DNA of 64,000 nt from Hennigella sp049177155. Lineage in GTDB: Bacteria; Bacillota_I; Bacilli_A; Mycoplasmatales; Mycoplasmoidaceae. A program made the translations under genes and the position numbers. This document shows positions 29,968-41,333 of the stretch, piece by piece. Position 1 is the stretch's first letter, and the number at the start of each line of letters is the position of its first letter. Location of the stretch: the NCBI GenBank assembly GCA_049177155.1, contig CP185407.1, positions 496,001 through 560,000 of the forward strand, given 5' to 3'. The notes under the pieces are model-generated. The model worked only from the letters and a program-made list of their open reading frames with translations, was not told where the DNA came from and searched no databases.

Positions 29968-30831
29968 TTAGTTCTTGCCTGTGGCACCAGCAACGATTTC
30001 ATTAATTTCTTGGGTAATTGCTTCTTGTCGTGCTTGGTTGTATTGAATTTTTAAGTTATCAATCAACTCTGTGGCATTCTTGGTTGCCCCTTCCATGGCA
30101 AATCTTCTACTAGTAGATTCACATAGAGTTGATTCAATCAACGATCCATAGATTAAGTTAGAGACATAAACAGGTAAGATGGCTTTAATAATGTCTTTAG
30201 CATTTGGTTCAAAGATTGTTGGATCGGTAACAATACTTTCTTTAGTTGCTCCAAATAGTTCTGGTCAAATTGGTAAGATGTTTCATGTTTTAGGAACATT
30301 ACTTAAGGTTGATTTAAATTCTGTATAAACAACTTTAATTTGACGATACTTGCCTTGTGAGTAGTCAGCTAAGATCTCATAACTTAGTGGTAACAATGAA
30401 TAGTAATTGTTAGCATCAAGGTCTCAACGAGCAGTCTTAACAATTTGACTACCATAATGGTGCATCTTCAAATAACTTACACCTTTTTGACCAAAGACTA
30501 AAATCTTATCTTGTGGTCTTAATTGTGCTAACATATGTTTACATATATTAGAGTTAAATGGACCACATAATCCAAGATCAGATGTACACAATACATATAA
30601 ATCTTGATCTTGAATTGGTTTAGTTGTTAATCGTAAGAAATCAAGATTAGGTTCACGAATAATTAATGACTTAAATACTCGGTAATATTCACGAGTAAAA
30701 AAGCTTACCGCAGCAAAACTCCTTGTTTGAGATTTGATTTTGGTAGTAGCAACTAGTTTCATCGCGTTAGTGATTTTTCTAGTTGCTTGAATAGACTTAA
30801 TACGTTTTTTAATTAAATCTAAAGATTGCAT
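29968..30831 (-). CDS. atpG: ATP synthase gamma subunit
   Basis: A 287-residue gamma subunit, the central rotor shaft. The N-terminal coiled coil IKKRIKSIQATRKITNAMKLVATTK and the C-terminal helix ATKNATELIDNL...YNQARQEAITQEINEIVAGA are typical. It starts three bases after atpA and ends 11 bases before atpD. Confidence 0.96.
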
Positions 30832-30834
30832 GAC

Positions 30835-32388
30835 CTATTTTAATTCCTTGATGTCTCCATATTGTTCTGCTTTATAGTCTGGAATACCATTAATGTATTC
30901 AAGCATGAAGTCTTTGAATTCTTGCTTAAATAGTTCAATTAATTTATCATCAAACTTACCAGCTTTTTGTAATTCTGGTAAAAGCTTGTGATCTTTGAAA
31001 TGGTTTAATAAATCTTTTTTGAAAGCAGTTATCTTGTCTAAAGGTATTCACTTAATAAAGTGATATTTAATAGCAAACAATAATAATGTTTCTTCAATTT
31101 GTGAATATGGTGAGTTTTCTGGTTGTTTAATCATTTCCATAATTCTCTTACCATGTTCAATAATATCTTTTGTTTCTTTATCTAGATCTGAACCAAATTG
31201 GCTGAAAGCAGATAATTCACCAAATTGAGCAAGTTCTAGTTTTAAACTACTAGCTGTTTGTTTAACATAACCAAGTTGAGCAGCTGAACCAACTCTGGAT
31301 ACTGATAATCCTGGGTCGATAGCTGGACGTTGACCTGAGTTAAACATACTTGTCATCATAAATAATTGTCCATCTGTGATGGAAATGACGTTAGTAGGAA
31401 TATAAGCAGAGATATCTCCTGCTTGTGTTTCAATAATTGGTAAGGCTGTAATTGAACCATTACCATGTTCTTTGTTCATTCTACCTGCTCGTTCAAGTAA
31501 ACGAGAGTGTAGATAGAAGACGTCACCAGGATAAGCTTCACGGCCTGGTGGTCTTCTTAATAGTAGAGAGATTGTACGATAACTTACGGCATGTTTAGAT
31601 AAGTCATCATAAACAATAAGAACATCTTCTCCTTTACTTAATCAATATTCAGCAATTGTAATTCCTGTATATGGTGCTAAATAGATTAAGGCTGGTAATT
31701 CTCCAGCAGTAGAAGAAACAATAGTTGTATATTCCATTGCTCCTTCTTTTTCTAGTACATCATGAATATGTACTACGCTTGAACGTTTTTGACCAATTGC
31801 TACATATACACATTTAACATTCTTACCTTTTTGGTTAAGAATAGTATCAATAGCAATTGTTGTTTTTCCTGTTTGTCTATCTCCAATGATCAATTCTCTT
31901 TGACCTTTACCAATAGGAAACATTGAGTCAATTGATAAAATTCCTGTTTCAAGTGGTGCATCTACAGATTGTCTTGTAATTACACCAGGAGCAATTTTTT
32001 CAATTGGCATTGTTTGTTTTGTATTAATTGGTTTATCACCATCAATTGGTTGACCAATTGCATCAACAACACGACCTAATAATTCATCACCAACTGGAAC
32101 AGAAACTACTTGGCCTGTACGATTAACTTGAGAGTTTTCTGCAATGTTATCATACTTACCTAATAAAACAATACCAAGAGTTTCTGCTTCTAGGTTTAGA
32201 ATCATTCCTTTAGTACCGTTTTCAAAAACTACTAACTCATTAAGCATGGCTTTTTCTAGTCCAGAAACTAGAGCAATACCATCCCCGATGGAAATTACTC
32301 TTCCGACTTCGTCCTTCTTAATGTTGTTAGCATATTTATCTATCTTTGCCTTGATTAAGGCAGCAAATGAATCAGTTTTAGTAGCCAT
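30835..32388 (-). CDS. atpA: ATP synthase alpha subunit
   Basis: A 517-residue alpha subunit, the non-catalytic nucleotide site of F1. It has GDRQTGKTTIA (Walker A), the PAYIP-type DVSAYIPTNVISITDGQ block and SVSRVGSAAQ. AAAGGA precedes the ATG. It follows atpH by two bases. Confidence 0.98.
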
Positions 32389-32390
32389 AA

Positions 32391-32939
32391 TTATCCTTTC
32401 TTAGATAACAATTCTTTTTTTAAGTTATTTAGTTTTGATCTAAATGTGTTGGTATAAATCTTGTTGTTAACTTGAATTCTTAATCCACCAATTAAGTTTG
32501 GTTTAATGTTTCATTCCACATCAACTTTTTTGTTGAGTTTCTTTTCAAAGAAATTTTTGATCTTATCCATTTGGTCTTCATTTAACTCATTAGCAGAAGT
32601 AATTCTTACTCTGGTAATGTTGAAAAGATCTAGATATGTTTGTTTGCATATCATGGCAATGTAATGGAAATTAAAGTAACAGTTGTTATCAATAATCGTT
32701 CATACTCAGTAAATAACTGTTGGTTCAAAACCATAACCAGTTAATACTGTCTTAGCTAATTCTTTACGTTCTTCTTTATCAATCGATCTAGCCGATAAAA
32801 TATTATAAAAATCAACATTAGAAGAATTCATTGCATCTAATGCAGCGATTTGTTGATAATACTTTTCTTGTGTTTCTTTATCTTTTGCCATCGCAAAGAT
32901 AGCATTAGCATAAGATAACAATCGGTTAGCTAGTTCCAT
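32391..32939 (-). CDS. atpH: ATP synthase delta subunit
   Basis: A 182-residue delta subunit that links F1 to the peripheral stalk. The N-terminal ANRLLSYANAIFAMAKD and the C-terminal IKPNLIGGLRIQVNNKIYTNTFRSKLNNLK are family signatures. The start codon overlaps the atpF stop as TAATG. Confidence 0.92.
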
Positions 32940-33565
32940 TATTTAATTTCTTTAATGTCTTTTTCAATTGATTCTAGTAAATCATCAATGTATTTGTCTT
33001 TTTCTTGCTTTGATAGTTCTTGGTTAAGAACTGATTCAGCAACATCAAAGGCAATGTTGATGATGTTATCTTGAACATTAGCTTTTGCACTTGCCTTTTC
33101 ATGTTCAATGTCTGCTTTAGCATCTGTCAAGATTTTAGCAGCAGATTTCTTTGCATCAATCTTAGCTTTTTCTATAATCTTGAAAGCTTCAGCTTTAGCT
33201 TGTGTTGTAATTGACATTGCTTGACTTAAAGCAGTAACTTTTAATTGGTTAGCTTCATTAAGTTCCATGTTTGCAGCTTCTTTTGCATTTTGTGCATCTG
33301 CAATTTCTTTAGCAATGTAATCATGACGTTTTTGTAATGATTGCTTAGTTGGTTTTCAAACTAATCATGTCATTAACACAATCAAGATGACAGCAGCAAT
33401 AATATGAGTTAAGAAAACTCAAAGGTTTGGAAATAAATTATTAACCACTCATTCTTTTTGAAGTGGTGCACAAGAACTTAAAGATAACATTAATGGGAAA
33501 AAACCTAATACAAGTATTAGGCAAATCATTAATGCTCTTTTTGTTTTTGAATTTTTTATTTCCAT
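32939..33565 (-). CDS. atpF: ATP synthase b subunit, lipoprotein form
   Basis: A 208-residue b subunit. Before the membrane anchor (about 44-64) there is a signal peptide ending in the lipobox LSSC (Cys32), so the mature protein should be a lipoprotein with an extra lipid anchor. This form of AtpF is known in mycoplasmas. The rest is the long charged helix of the peripheral stalk with many Ala, Lys and Glu. TAGGAGA precedes the start. It is coupled to atpH. Confidence 0.92.
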
Positions 33566-33578
33566 CGTTGTCTCCTAA

Positions 33579-33797
33579 TTAAGCAACGAAAATTAATAGA
33601 ATAGCAATAATCAATGAGTAGATTGCTGATGTTTCGGCAATCGCATCACCTACGATTAGTGTTGTTCTAATTTTGCTTTCAGCTTCAGGGTTTCTTGCAA
33701 CAGCTTCAACAGCTTTACCACAAGCATAACCTTGTCCGATAGCAGTACCTAGGGTACCAAGGGCAGCAATACCTGCACCTAAAAATGCACTATCCAT
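33579..33797 (-). CDS. atpE: ATP synthase c subunit
   Basis: A 72-residue c subunit forming the rotor ring. Two helices surround the polar loop ARNPEAESKIR. The proton-carrying acidic residue lies in helix 2 (GDAIAETSAIYSL). AAAGGAG precedes the start. A long hairpin with a U run separates it from atpB upstream. Confidence 0.96.
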   Translation of the reverse strand: MDSAFLGAGIAALGTLGTAIGQGYACGKAVEAVARNPEAESKIRTTLIVGDAIAETSAIYSLIIAILLIFVA

Positions 33798-33813
33798 ATT
33801 TTTCTCCTTTTTT

Positions 33814-33848
33814 AAAAAAATATATACATTTTAAGTATATATTTTTTT
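33814..33848 (-). terminator. Hairpin with U run between atpB and atpE
   Basis: Perfect 14-base arms (33814-33827 and 33835-33848), AAAAAAATATATAC and GTATATATTTTTTT, with loop ATTTTAA. It lies inside the operon, so it may be a leaky attenuator or a processing/stability element that sets a higher level for atpE. There is no evidence for a separate atpE promoter. Confidence 0.6.
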
Positions 33849-33860
33849 ATGACTTTTATA

Positions 33861-34622
33861 TTATTTATTTATATTAGGAATAACATTAACTTGTGGTGCT
33901 GGTGAATCATCACCTTTAGCCATTGTTCAATACACCATCGTTAACATTGTAAATACCAGAGCCTGGATCAGTCCTGATAACAGATCGAAGTAGGCCCGAA
34001 TTGGTGCTCCTGTTAATCCACCTAGTAAGTTGATTACACCAATAACTGGAATCTTTGCTCAAACATAGTTTGTGAAGAAGAATCATAGAGTAATGATAAT
34101 TGATCCAGCAGTGATGTTTCCTCACAAACGGAAAGACATAGAAATTAATGGAGCAATGTTACTCATTACTTCTAGTGGGTTAATGAAAACAGGAATTTGT
34201 TTTCCTTTTTTAGTTTTGATTTTGAAACAGAAGTTTTTAAGATAAGAAAGTTTTTGAAATTTAAAACCAACTGTTCAAACACCAAAGTACATTATCAATG
34301 CCATTGATAATGTGACTGTATATGATCCGGTTGGGTTTTCTAAACCAAACACACCAATAACGTTTGATAGTAAGATGTAACTGAAAATGAAGACAAACAA
34401 TGGTGTCATCTTATCAAATTTAGGTCCTAATATTTCAGCAATCATATTACGGAAATATGAAACATAAATTTCCACAGCTAACACATATCCTGTTGGTGCT
34501 TCATTTGCTTTCAAACGTTTAGATTTCTTGTAGTAAAGAATACACAAAAATACTAAAATTGCTGTTACAACAACAATTGAAAATATTTGTGGTCTTATAC
34601 TCAAGGGTTGTCAGTCACTCAT
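33861..34622 (-). CDS. atpB: ATP synthase a subunit
   Basis: A 253-residue a subunit, the proton half-channel protein. The essential Arg is in ISMSFRLWGNITAG. A further conserved block is PTGSYTVTLSMALIMYFGVW. It begins 14 bases after atpI. Many TGA codons read as Trp in the membrane helices, so the gene looks broken under the standard code. Confidence 0.94.
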
Positions 34623-34636
34623 ATTCAAATTTTACT

Positions 34637-35059
34637 CTATTTTTGAGACTTTTTGCTAACTATGTTAGCAAATATTACTTTACTAATAATAACTGTTATA
34701 GGAGCAATTAGGGTTGTTGCTAACATAACTCAGCGATCAAAAAATGCTGAATAAGTTAGTCCAACAAAGGGAATACCAATGATGGCTGCATATTTCAAAA
34801 CATAAGCAACACAATATCAAGCGATTACACCTTTGCCTGCTTTAGCACCAAACAATTTTGAAATAGGCATATAGCAACTAATAAACACAAAAAGAAATCC
34901 AGGAACTATGCACAATAAAAAGGCACAAACATAACTAAAGTTTGTTAACTGAAAACTTACGATTGTTAATGTAATTAACATTACCAAGGTAACTAAACAA
35001 TAAATAACCAAAGTCCATTTGGTTATTTTTGCAAAAAAATTTGTTTGTTGAGTTTCCAT
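34637..35059 (-). CDS. AtpI-like membrane protein
   Basis: A 140-residue protein with four predicted helices (about 15-36, 39-60, 82-100 and 107-126), in the position where atpI stands in many atp operons. Sequence similarity to AtpI is weak and placement is the main argument; mycoplasmas have a similar gene before atpB. Its start overlaps the stop of the lipoprotein gene as TAATG. Confidence 0.65.
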
Positions 35060-35994
35060 TAATCTTCTTCGTAATCAACAAATCATTTGTTGATTGCGCC
35101 TAAAACTGTTGTGCTTTCTTTGTCATCTATTGGCGTAATAGAATCGTTTTTCTTATCTGGGATTGTAGTTATTTCAACTAATTTACCTTTTTTGTAAATA
35201 ACCATTAAACTAACTTTGTTGTCATCACTAACATCAAATGTTTGTGTTCGTTCATCTGTAGTTGGGAACATTATTGCACCACGTCTGCAGAAAGCACGAT
35301 ATGCTTTAGCAAAAGAATCTTGTCTGATGTAATCAGAGTCTTCAATATCTTCGTCTCATTTTCAACTAGTATGACCTTGCTCATGTCAAATTTCTTCAGT
35401 AAGTTTTTTACTTTCGTCGATAATTCCTTGTTCTTTTCATTTATCAAATGGTCCAACAGTAGATAACATCTTTGTTGAATCAGTATGATTAGTAGTTGGA
35501 TAAATTTGTCTTCCTTTACCATCATAAAAAGTGTTGCAATCAAAATTGTCGATGTAAGCAGTAAAACCAAAGTTTACTTCAAATTTTTCAATGTTTTCTT
35601 GAGGATATTTTTGAATATCTTGATATAGGTATGATGACTTGCTATATGCAACACTGAATCAAGCATCCACGTTTCTTGGACCTGTATCTTGCATGAAGAA
35701 TTTTCTAGTAGCAGGGAAAACATTTGATCCAGTAAATAAAATGTAATTTCCACCACAGAAATTCTTTGATCCTAATAATAAGTCATCGCTAGAGAAACGA
35801 CCAGTTTTCATTTTAGAATAAACATAATCTTCTGGTGTGTCACCATTGATATCGTTTTTCATATTTTTAAAAGTTATATATCTAGACAAAATACTATTTT
35901 GACTACAGCTAGTAGCAACTAATGAAATTGGTAAAATAGCAGCAGAAGTTGCTAATCCTAGCCCTAGTTTTTTGAAAAAAGAAAGCTTTTTCAT
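35059..35994 (-). CDS. Lipoprotein translationally coupled to the atp operon
   Basis: A 311-residue predicted lipoprotein with signal peptide ending VATSC (Cys30). It has a WHEQGHTSWKW segment rich in His, Glu and Trp, and an acidic C-terminus, with no fold I recognise. HEQGH resembles a zinc-protease HExxH but has one extra spacing fault (H-E-Q-G-H is in fact HExxH), so a metalloprotease activity is possible but unproven. It is the first gene of the atp operon: its stop TAA overlaps the atpI start. TATAAT is at 36016-36011, 16 bases upstream. Confidence 0.7.
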
Positions 35995-36010
35995 AGAATA
36001 TATTTTTTTA

Positions 36011-36016
36011 ATTATA
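36011..36016 (-). promoter_or_regulatory. -10 box of the lipoprotein/atp operon
   Basis: TATAAT on the minus strand, 16 bases before the lipoprotein start. The only other candidate promoter for the atp genes was not found within the operon. Confidence 0.5.
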
Positions 36017-36034
36017 GTATAAAATATAAATATT

Positions 36035-37474
36035 ATGGAAAAAGTTAATCGCTTACAAAACCTATATCCTAGTCTAGCAAAAGCTAAGACTAGAGGATCT
36101 AAAAACGTTCAACGTCTGGTTGATACTTTTTCTTTATCAAAAACACAACAAAAATTAGGTAAAAATAAATCATTTTTTATTAGAACTTATGGCTGCCAAG
36201 CTAATGAAAGAGATAGTGAAAATATTGCTGGAATTTTATCAGCAATGGGATTTGTTCAATCCAATGATTGAAAAACAGCAAATTTAGTCATTTTAAATAC
36301 ATGTGCAATTAGACAAAATGCTGAAGACAAAGCCTTTGGAATGTTAGGTGCTTTAAAAGCATTAAAAAAGAAGAAAAAGGATTTAGTTTTTGGTCTTTGT
36401 GGTTGTATGCCACAACAAGAAAAAACTATTCCTGAAATTAATAAATTTTTCAAAAATATTAACTTCATTTTTGGCACTCATAACATCTATGAATTACCAG
36501 CAATTTTGGAACATGTTTATAAATATAAAACTCCAATAATTAGAGTTCATAGTCATGAAGGAAATATTGTTGAAAATTTACCTGATTTTAGAACTAGTAA
36601 ACACAAAGCTCTAGTTAACATAATGTATGGCTGTGATCACTTCTGTTCTTACTGTATTGTTCCCTATACAAGAGGAACCATTAGATCCAGATCTAAAGAA
36701 GATATTTTGAAAGAAGTTTTGTCTCTAAAAAAACAAGGTTTTAAAGAGATAACTTTACTAGGACAAAATGTTAATTCTTATGGTATAGATTTAGGTAATA
36801 ATTATCGTTTTTCTAACTTGTTAGAAGATGTAGCAAAAACAGGTATAAAACGTATAAGATTTGCTACAAGCAATCCTTGAAATTTTAATCCAGAAATTGT
36901 TAAAATTATTGCTAAATATCCTAACCTAATGGCATACATTCATTTACCTATTCAATCTGGTTCAGAATCTATCTTAAAAAAGATGAATAGAGGAATGAAA
37001 ATAAAAACCTATTTAGGTTTTATAAAATTAATCAGAAAACACATTCCAAACTGTACAATTTCTACCGATTTAATTGTTGGTTTTCCAAATGAAACTAACA
37101 AGGATTTTAAACAAACAATTAAGCTTTACAAAAAAGTAAAATTTGATAACGCTTATACTTTCATTTATTCACCAAGAATTGGTACTCCAGCGGCAATTGA
37201 AATTGATAAAATTGATATGCAAACTAAACAAAAACGTTTAGATAAATTAAATCATTTAGTAAGGAAATATTCTAAATGAAATAATAATAAATACATTGGT
37301 AAAACTTTAGAAGTTTTAGTTGATGGTCCAAGTAAAAACGATCCAACAACTCTAACTGGTTATTCTCATAATTGAAAGGTTGTTAATTTTGTAGGTAAAG
37401 CTAAGCCTGGAGAATTTGTAAAAGTAAAAATTACAGGTTCAAGTTTATTTAGTTTGAACGGAAAACAAGAATAA
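36035..37474 (+). CDS. miaB: tRNA-2-methylthio-N6-dimethylallyladenosine synthase MiaB
   Basis: A 479-residue radical-SAM methylthiotransferase. The first cluster cysteines are in TYGCQAN, LNTCAIR and GLCGCMPQQ; the radical-SAM triad is CDHFCSYC followed by VPYTRG. The C-terminal part is a TRAM domain. The GCQAN motif separates it from MtaB. It methylthiolates i6A37 in tRNAs that read UNN codons. The N-terminus is about 45 residues longer than the catalytic core. It is divergent from the lipoprotein/atp operon and ends on a terminator. Confidence 0.94.
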
Positions 37475-37478
37475 AAAA

Positions 37479-37505
37479 AGATTGGTTACCCAATCTCTTT
37501 TTTTT
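37479..37505. terminator. Terminator between miaB and the 149-residue membrane protein gene
   Basis: AGATTGG, loop TTAC, CCAATCT, with a long A run before and C plus eight T after. It serves the two convergent genes. Confidence 0.8.
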
Positions 37506-37953
37506 ATGCTAATTGTCTTTTAACACTTCCAGCAATTGATGCTCCAACTGCATAGCCAAGCATTACAATGATTGGCATAAGCATTTCGACTCATTTAGCA
37601 AAACCTTTGATTTTATCAAAAAGTTCTGGAAACATTGGAAGCACCAACATAATTTCGGGAGCAGCAACTAGAATAAGAGCGATAAATAATCAAAATCTGA
37701 TAGTGAATGGACTAGCTTTTCCTCTTACTGTTCCAGCAGCACAAAACATAATTACTTGAAGAATTAATCAAACAATTGATGCTCCAATAGCTATTCATAC
37801 AACTGTCTTGTATCCGCTTGTAACGTCAAATTCTTTTCCGCTAAATCAAACTAGATACAAAATAAATAACGTTAACGGTGCTAATAGAACAATTAAACTT
37901 GCCCACTTGAATCATTTAGCTAATGAAAAGTAAGTTCCTGATGATTGTGACAT
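37504..37953 (-). CDS. Small four-helix membrane protein, unknown function
   Basis: A 149-residue protein with four hydrophobic segments (about 17-36, 47-69, 82-101 and 118-140). The start is supported by AAAGGAAA 8 bases upstream. I find no signature that names a family. The gene is monocistronic, between miaB and a large surface protein. TGA is used for most Trp codons, so it is invisible under the standard code. Confidence 0.6.
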
Positions 37954-38042
37954 ATAAATTTCCTTTCTTATATAAGTAAATTATATAAATATTGGTGTAA
38001 AAAAAATAAAATATAAGATTTTTAATAAATACTATATAAATA

Positions 38043-38061
38043 TATAATAAATTAGCAAAGG
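38043..38061 (+). promoter_or_regulatory. -10 box and ribosome site of the large surface protein gene
   Basis: TATAAT at 38043-38048 and AAAGG at 38057-38061, with ATG at 38070. The gene has a conventional short leader. Confidence 0.5.
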
Positions 38062-38069
38062 TAATTTTT

Positions 38070-41000
38070 ATGACAGAAAGACTAAGAAAAGACGCTAAAA
38101 AGATTAAAAGATTCAAGAAGTCAAGTATTGTCTTCCCAATTGTTGGTGGAGTAGTACTTGCTGGTGGTGCTGCAGTCGGTATCACTTATGGTTTAATGAA
38201 TCTACCAATAGTTTCAGTAGAAACAGGAACAGTTGTGGTTGAAGAAAGTTCTTCAACTACAGGTTCTTTAACATTTGATTTTAAAGATCAAATATATGAA
38301 AATGAAGTTAAAGCATCTATCATCAATCAAACAAATAGCAATGATGAAGATCAACCAGTAATTGTATTTGCCAATGGAGAACCTACTGGTAAGTTATATG
38401 TTAAACAAAGCAAAGGTGTTGCTGACCTAAGACTTGAACATGCGCCTTTGGATGAAGGTTCTTACATTTTTAAATTTGACATGAAATTATCTTACAAGAA
38501 ACTTAATGGTGGTAGCGTTACAAAAACCATTAAAAATCTTGAATGAAAATATTCTCTTGAACATGATATCTTAGAAATTACTGATCCAACTGTAACTCAA
38601 GAAACTGTAACTATAGATGACCAAGGTAGAGGTGAATCAACTCAAGGTTTCACATTTGGATATTCTGGAGAATTAGAAAATCCAGCTCAATTAACTATTG
38701 AAATAAACAGCGGTTTTGACAAAGACAATGTAAGACCATACATTGCTAGTATTGATAAAGACAAAAAAACATTTGTTGTTAAATTTGATTTAAAGAACAT
38801 TTCTGCTCAATGAGGTTCAGCAGAAGTTGTTTTAAATGGTAAGATTGATATCTTATACAACTTGAATGTTATTCACACATCAACTGACTTATCTATTACT
38901 GCAGTTGAAGGTGATTATTTAATTGAACCAACTGATTTCTACGAACGTGTAAGAAGACAATACCTATTGAATGAAGGCGATCAAGAAGGAAAATGACAAT
39001 ATCAAACTAACTTCACTCTTGAGTTTAAAGGAACATGGGCAAGTAAAATTGCATCTGTTGATAACACATTTGCCACTGCTCCTAGTTTATATACTATTAA
39101 AACTTCACATTACTATAACATATACACTAAAAAAATTACTGTTTATGTAAATCTTGAATTAGTTCATAATGATTCTGACCCTTCCGTATTACAAACAGTT
39201 AAAGATAAATTAAATGAAGGTACAGCCCTTGAAACTACTTTCACTTTTAGAGATACAAATGGTGTAGCTTTAAAATCAACCACTCAATCATATCACTACA
39301 CTCTTGGCGATACTGATCAAGATTATATTGCTGTTGATCCATCAAACCCATACTATGCAGAAATTCATAATTATGGAACATATTTAGCTCCTGATTTCAG
39401 AGCAACCATAACACGTAAATGATATTATTTTGGTTTTGATGAAAAATCACAATCACCTTTAGATATCCAAGACATTGAATTGGATAAAAATTGTTATGAG
39501 GTTATTGGTAAACCATTACCTACAGGTTCTTCTGTAACGGTTACAGTTGATAAAAACTCTATTAATGAACAAGAACAATCTTTTGAAACTAAAACAGTAT
39601 GAAGTGGGTTTGACACTTCAGAAATTCTTGCACCAGGATCAGAATTTGGAGAAGTCCAATTAATCCTTCATAAATTTAAATTTGGTGAAACATATTTCGA
39701 TGTTCGTGATGAAGGTGGTAGTGACCTATCATTTGATGCTCACTGAAAAAATAATGTAACTATTCCAACAAGTAAAATGACAACTGAAGTTGTTGGACCA
39801 GATGCTAATAATGAAGTTCAATTCAAAACAAGTATTCCTGTAACTGGCTTTGATACTGAATCTATTAGAAAATGATTAAAAGTAACTGCAGTTAAAAATG
39901 ATGATAAAACTAAAAATTTAAAACTTGTTTCTGATGTTAAATATACTTATGTTCCAGATATAGATCCAATAACTAACAAACCTTATTTCGATAGAGGTAG
40001 ACTTGACTTAATAGTTACTGCTACTGTTGAAACTCCAGGAGAAACTGCCCACTTAAATTGTGGACTAGTCTTTAATTTTAGACCAGAAGATGGTAAACAT
40101 GATATTCCTTCACAAAAATGAGAAGTTCCTTCAACTGTAGGAATTGATGAAGATGTACAAGCTGTTATAGCACCTTCAATAAATGATAGCCATGTAACTG
40201 ATTTTAAAGGTTCTAAATTAGAATGTGTCGATGGCACTTGATCATTAAACATTCCATCTACTGCTGGAAAGTGTTTCTCATATGATGGTTTAACTGCTGA
40301 TGAATTTAAAAATGTTACAGCTGATGTAAGAGTAAAAACTGATACATATAAAATATTAAACACTGCAAAAATTAGTACACCAGTTAATAAAGAATTTGGT
40401 TTAAATGTTGACTTTAGTATTAGTGGTCCACAACCAACTGATGATTTAACTGTCGAATTTGAAATTTCTTTCAATTATAACGGAAAAGAAATTGGTAGAT
40501 CTCAAGGTTGAAAAGTAACTTTTGCAAAACCTGAAGTAGTTGTTACTATTGACGACACTGATGTAACTAAAGAAGATACTGTAACAATTGCAAAGAAACC
40601 TACTGGTGACAAATTCGAAATAGAAACGGGGTTCTATGGTTATAAAATTAGCCCTGATACTATTTCTTGAACAGATTTAAATGTTAGCTTTGTTGGTCTT
40701 GATTCTGAAATCAAAAATCCATCAATTGAACCTAAAGTCTTTGAAGACGAAGGCAATACAGTTATAGTTTCAATACCACTAGTGCCTAATACTAGTAAAT
40801 TTATTCCAACTCAAATAGGCGACAAGAAGGAAATAGCTTTTGGTATAAAGGTTGAATATAACGGCAAGGTATTATTGGATGGATCAACTACATATAAGAT
40901 TATTATTGATTGACATGATGCAACAGGTGAACTAACTGTTAATGATAAAAATGTTCCTGATGCAGATAAAGATATAACTGTCCCAGGACTTGCGATTGGT

Positions 41001-41306
41001 GATACTTATACTTTTGATAAAACCTTTTCTGGATATGAAATTTTATGAAAAGGCGAAGTTGGTGATGAATATTGAGATAAAGATGCAGGATTAAGTGCTA
41101 AAGTATCATGTTCAACAGGAATGCAAGATGATACAGCTACAATTGTAAGAAATGCTAGTGGAAATGGAATTAGAGTAATTGCCACTTTTGATGGACCTAC
41201 TTCAGAAGGTATATCAAAAGTTCACAATTATACTATTACCCTTTACTATAATGGTAGCGAATTTACTAATTTCTCTTATAAATTAACGCTATCACCTGCA
41301 GCATAA
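38070..41306 (+). CDS. Large membrane-anchored surface protein, 1078 residues
   Basis: A very basic N-terminus is followed by one hydrophobic segment (about residues 19-42, VFPIVGGVVLAGGAAVGITYGLM), with no Cys lipobox. This suggests an uncleaved anchor with the remaining 1030 residues outside. The body is acidic and strongly beta-like, rich in Thr, Asp and Val. Loosely repeated modules share phrases such as TGFDTESI, SGFDTSEI, SGFDKDNV and FSGYEI, consistent with Ig-like repeats. A few scattered Cys could form disulfides. It may be an adhesin or stalk-like protein. It has its own promoter and terminator. Confidence 0.7.
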
Positions 41307-41309
41307 TAT

Positions 41310-41333
41310 AAAAAAGGGCAATGCCTTTTTTTT
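41310..41333. terminator. Terminator between surface protein gene and trmB
   Basis: AAAAAAGG and GGC/GCC pairs around CAAT, closed by CCTTTTTTT. It is a shorter, slightly irregular hairpin with a T run. Confidence 0.65.

Noticed and set aside
35271..35756. Two other minus-strand reading frames inside the lipoprotein gene
   Set aside because: They lie in a different frame from the signal-peptide gene, which alone gives a coherent lipoprotein with a TAATG junction.
38070..41306. Phase-variable lipoprotein or Vsa-like repeat gene
   Set aside because: No lipobox, no exact tandem repeats and no homopolymer run in the promoter were seen.
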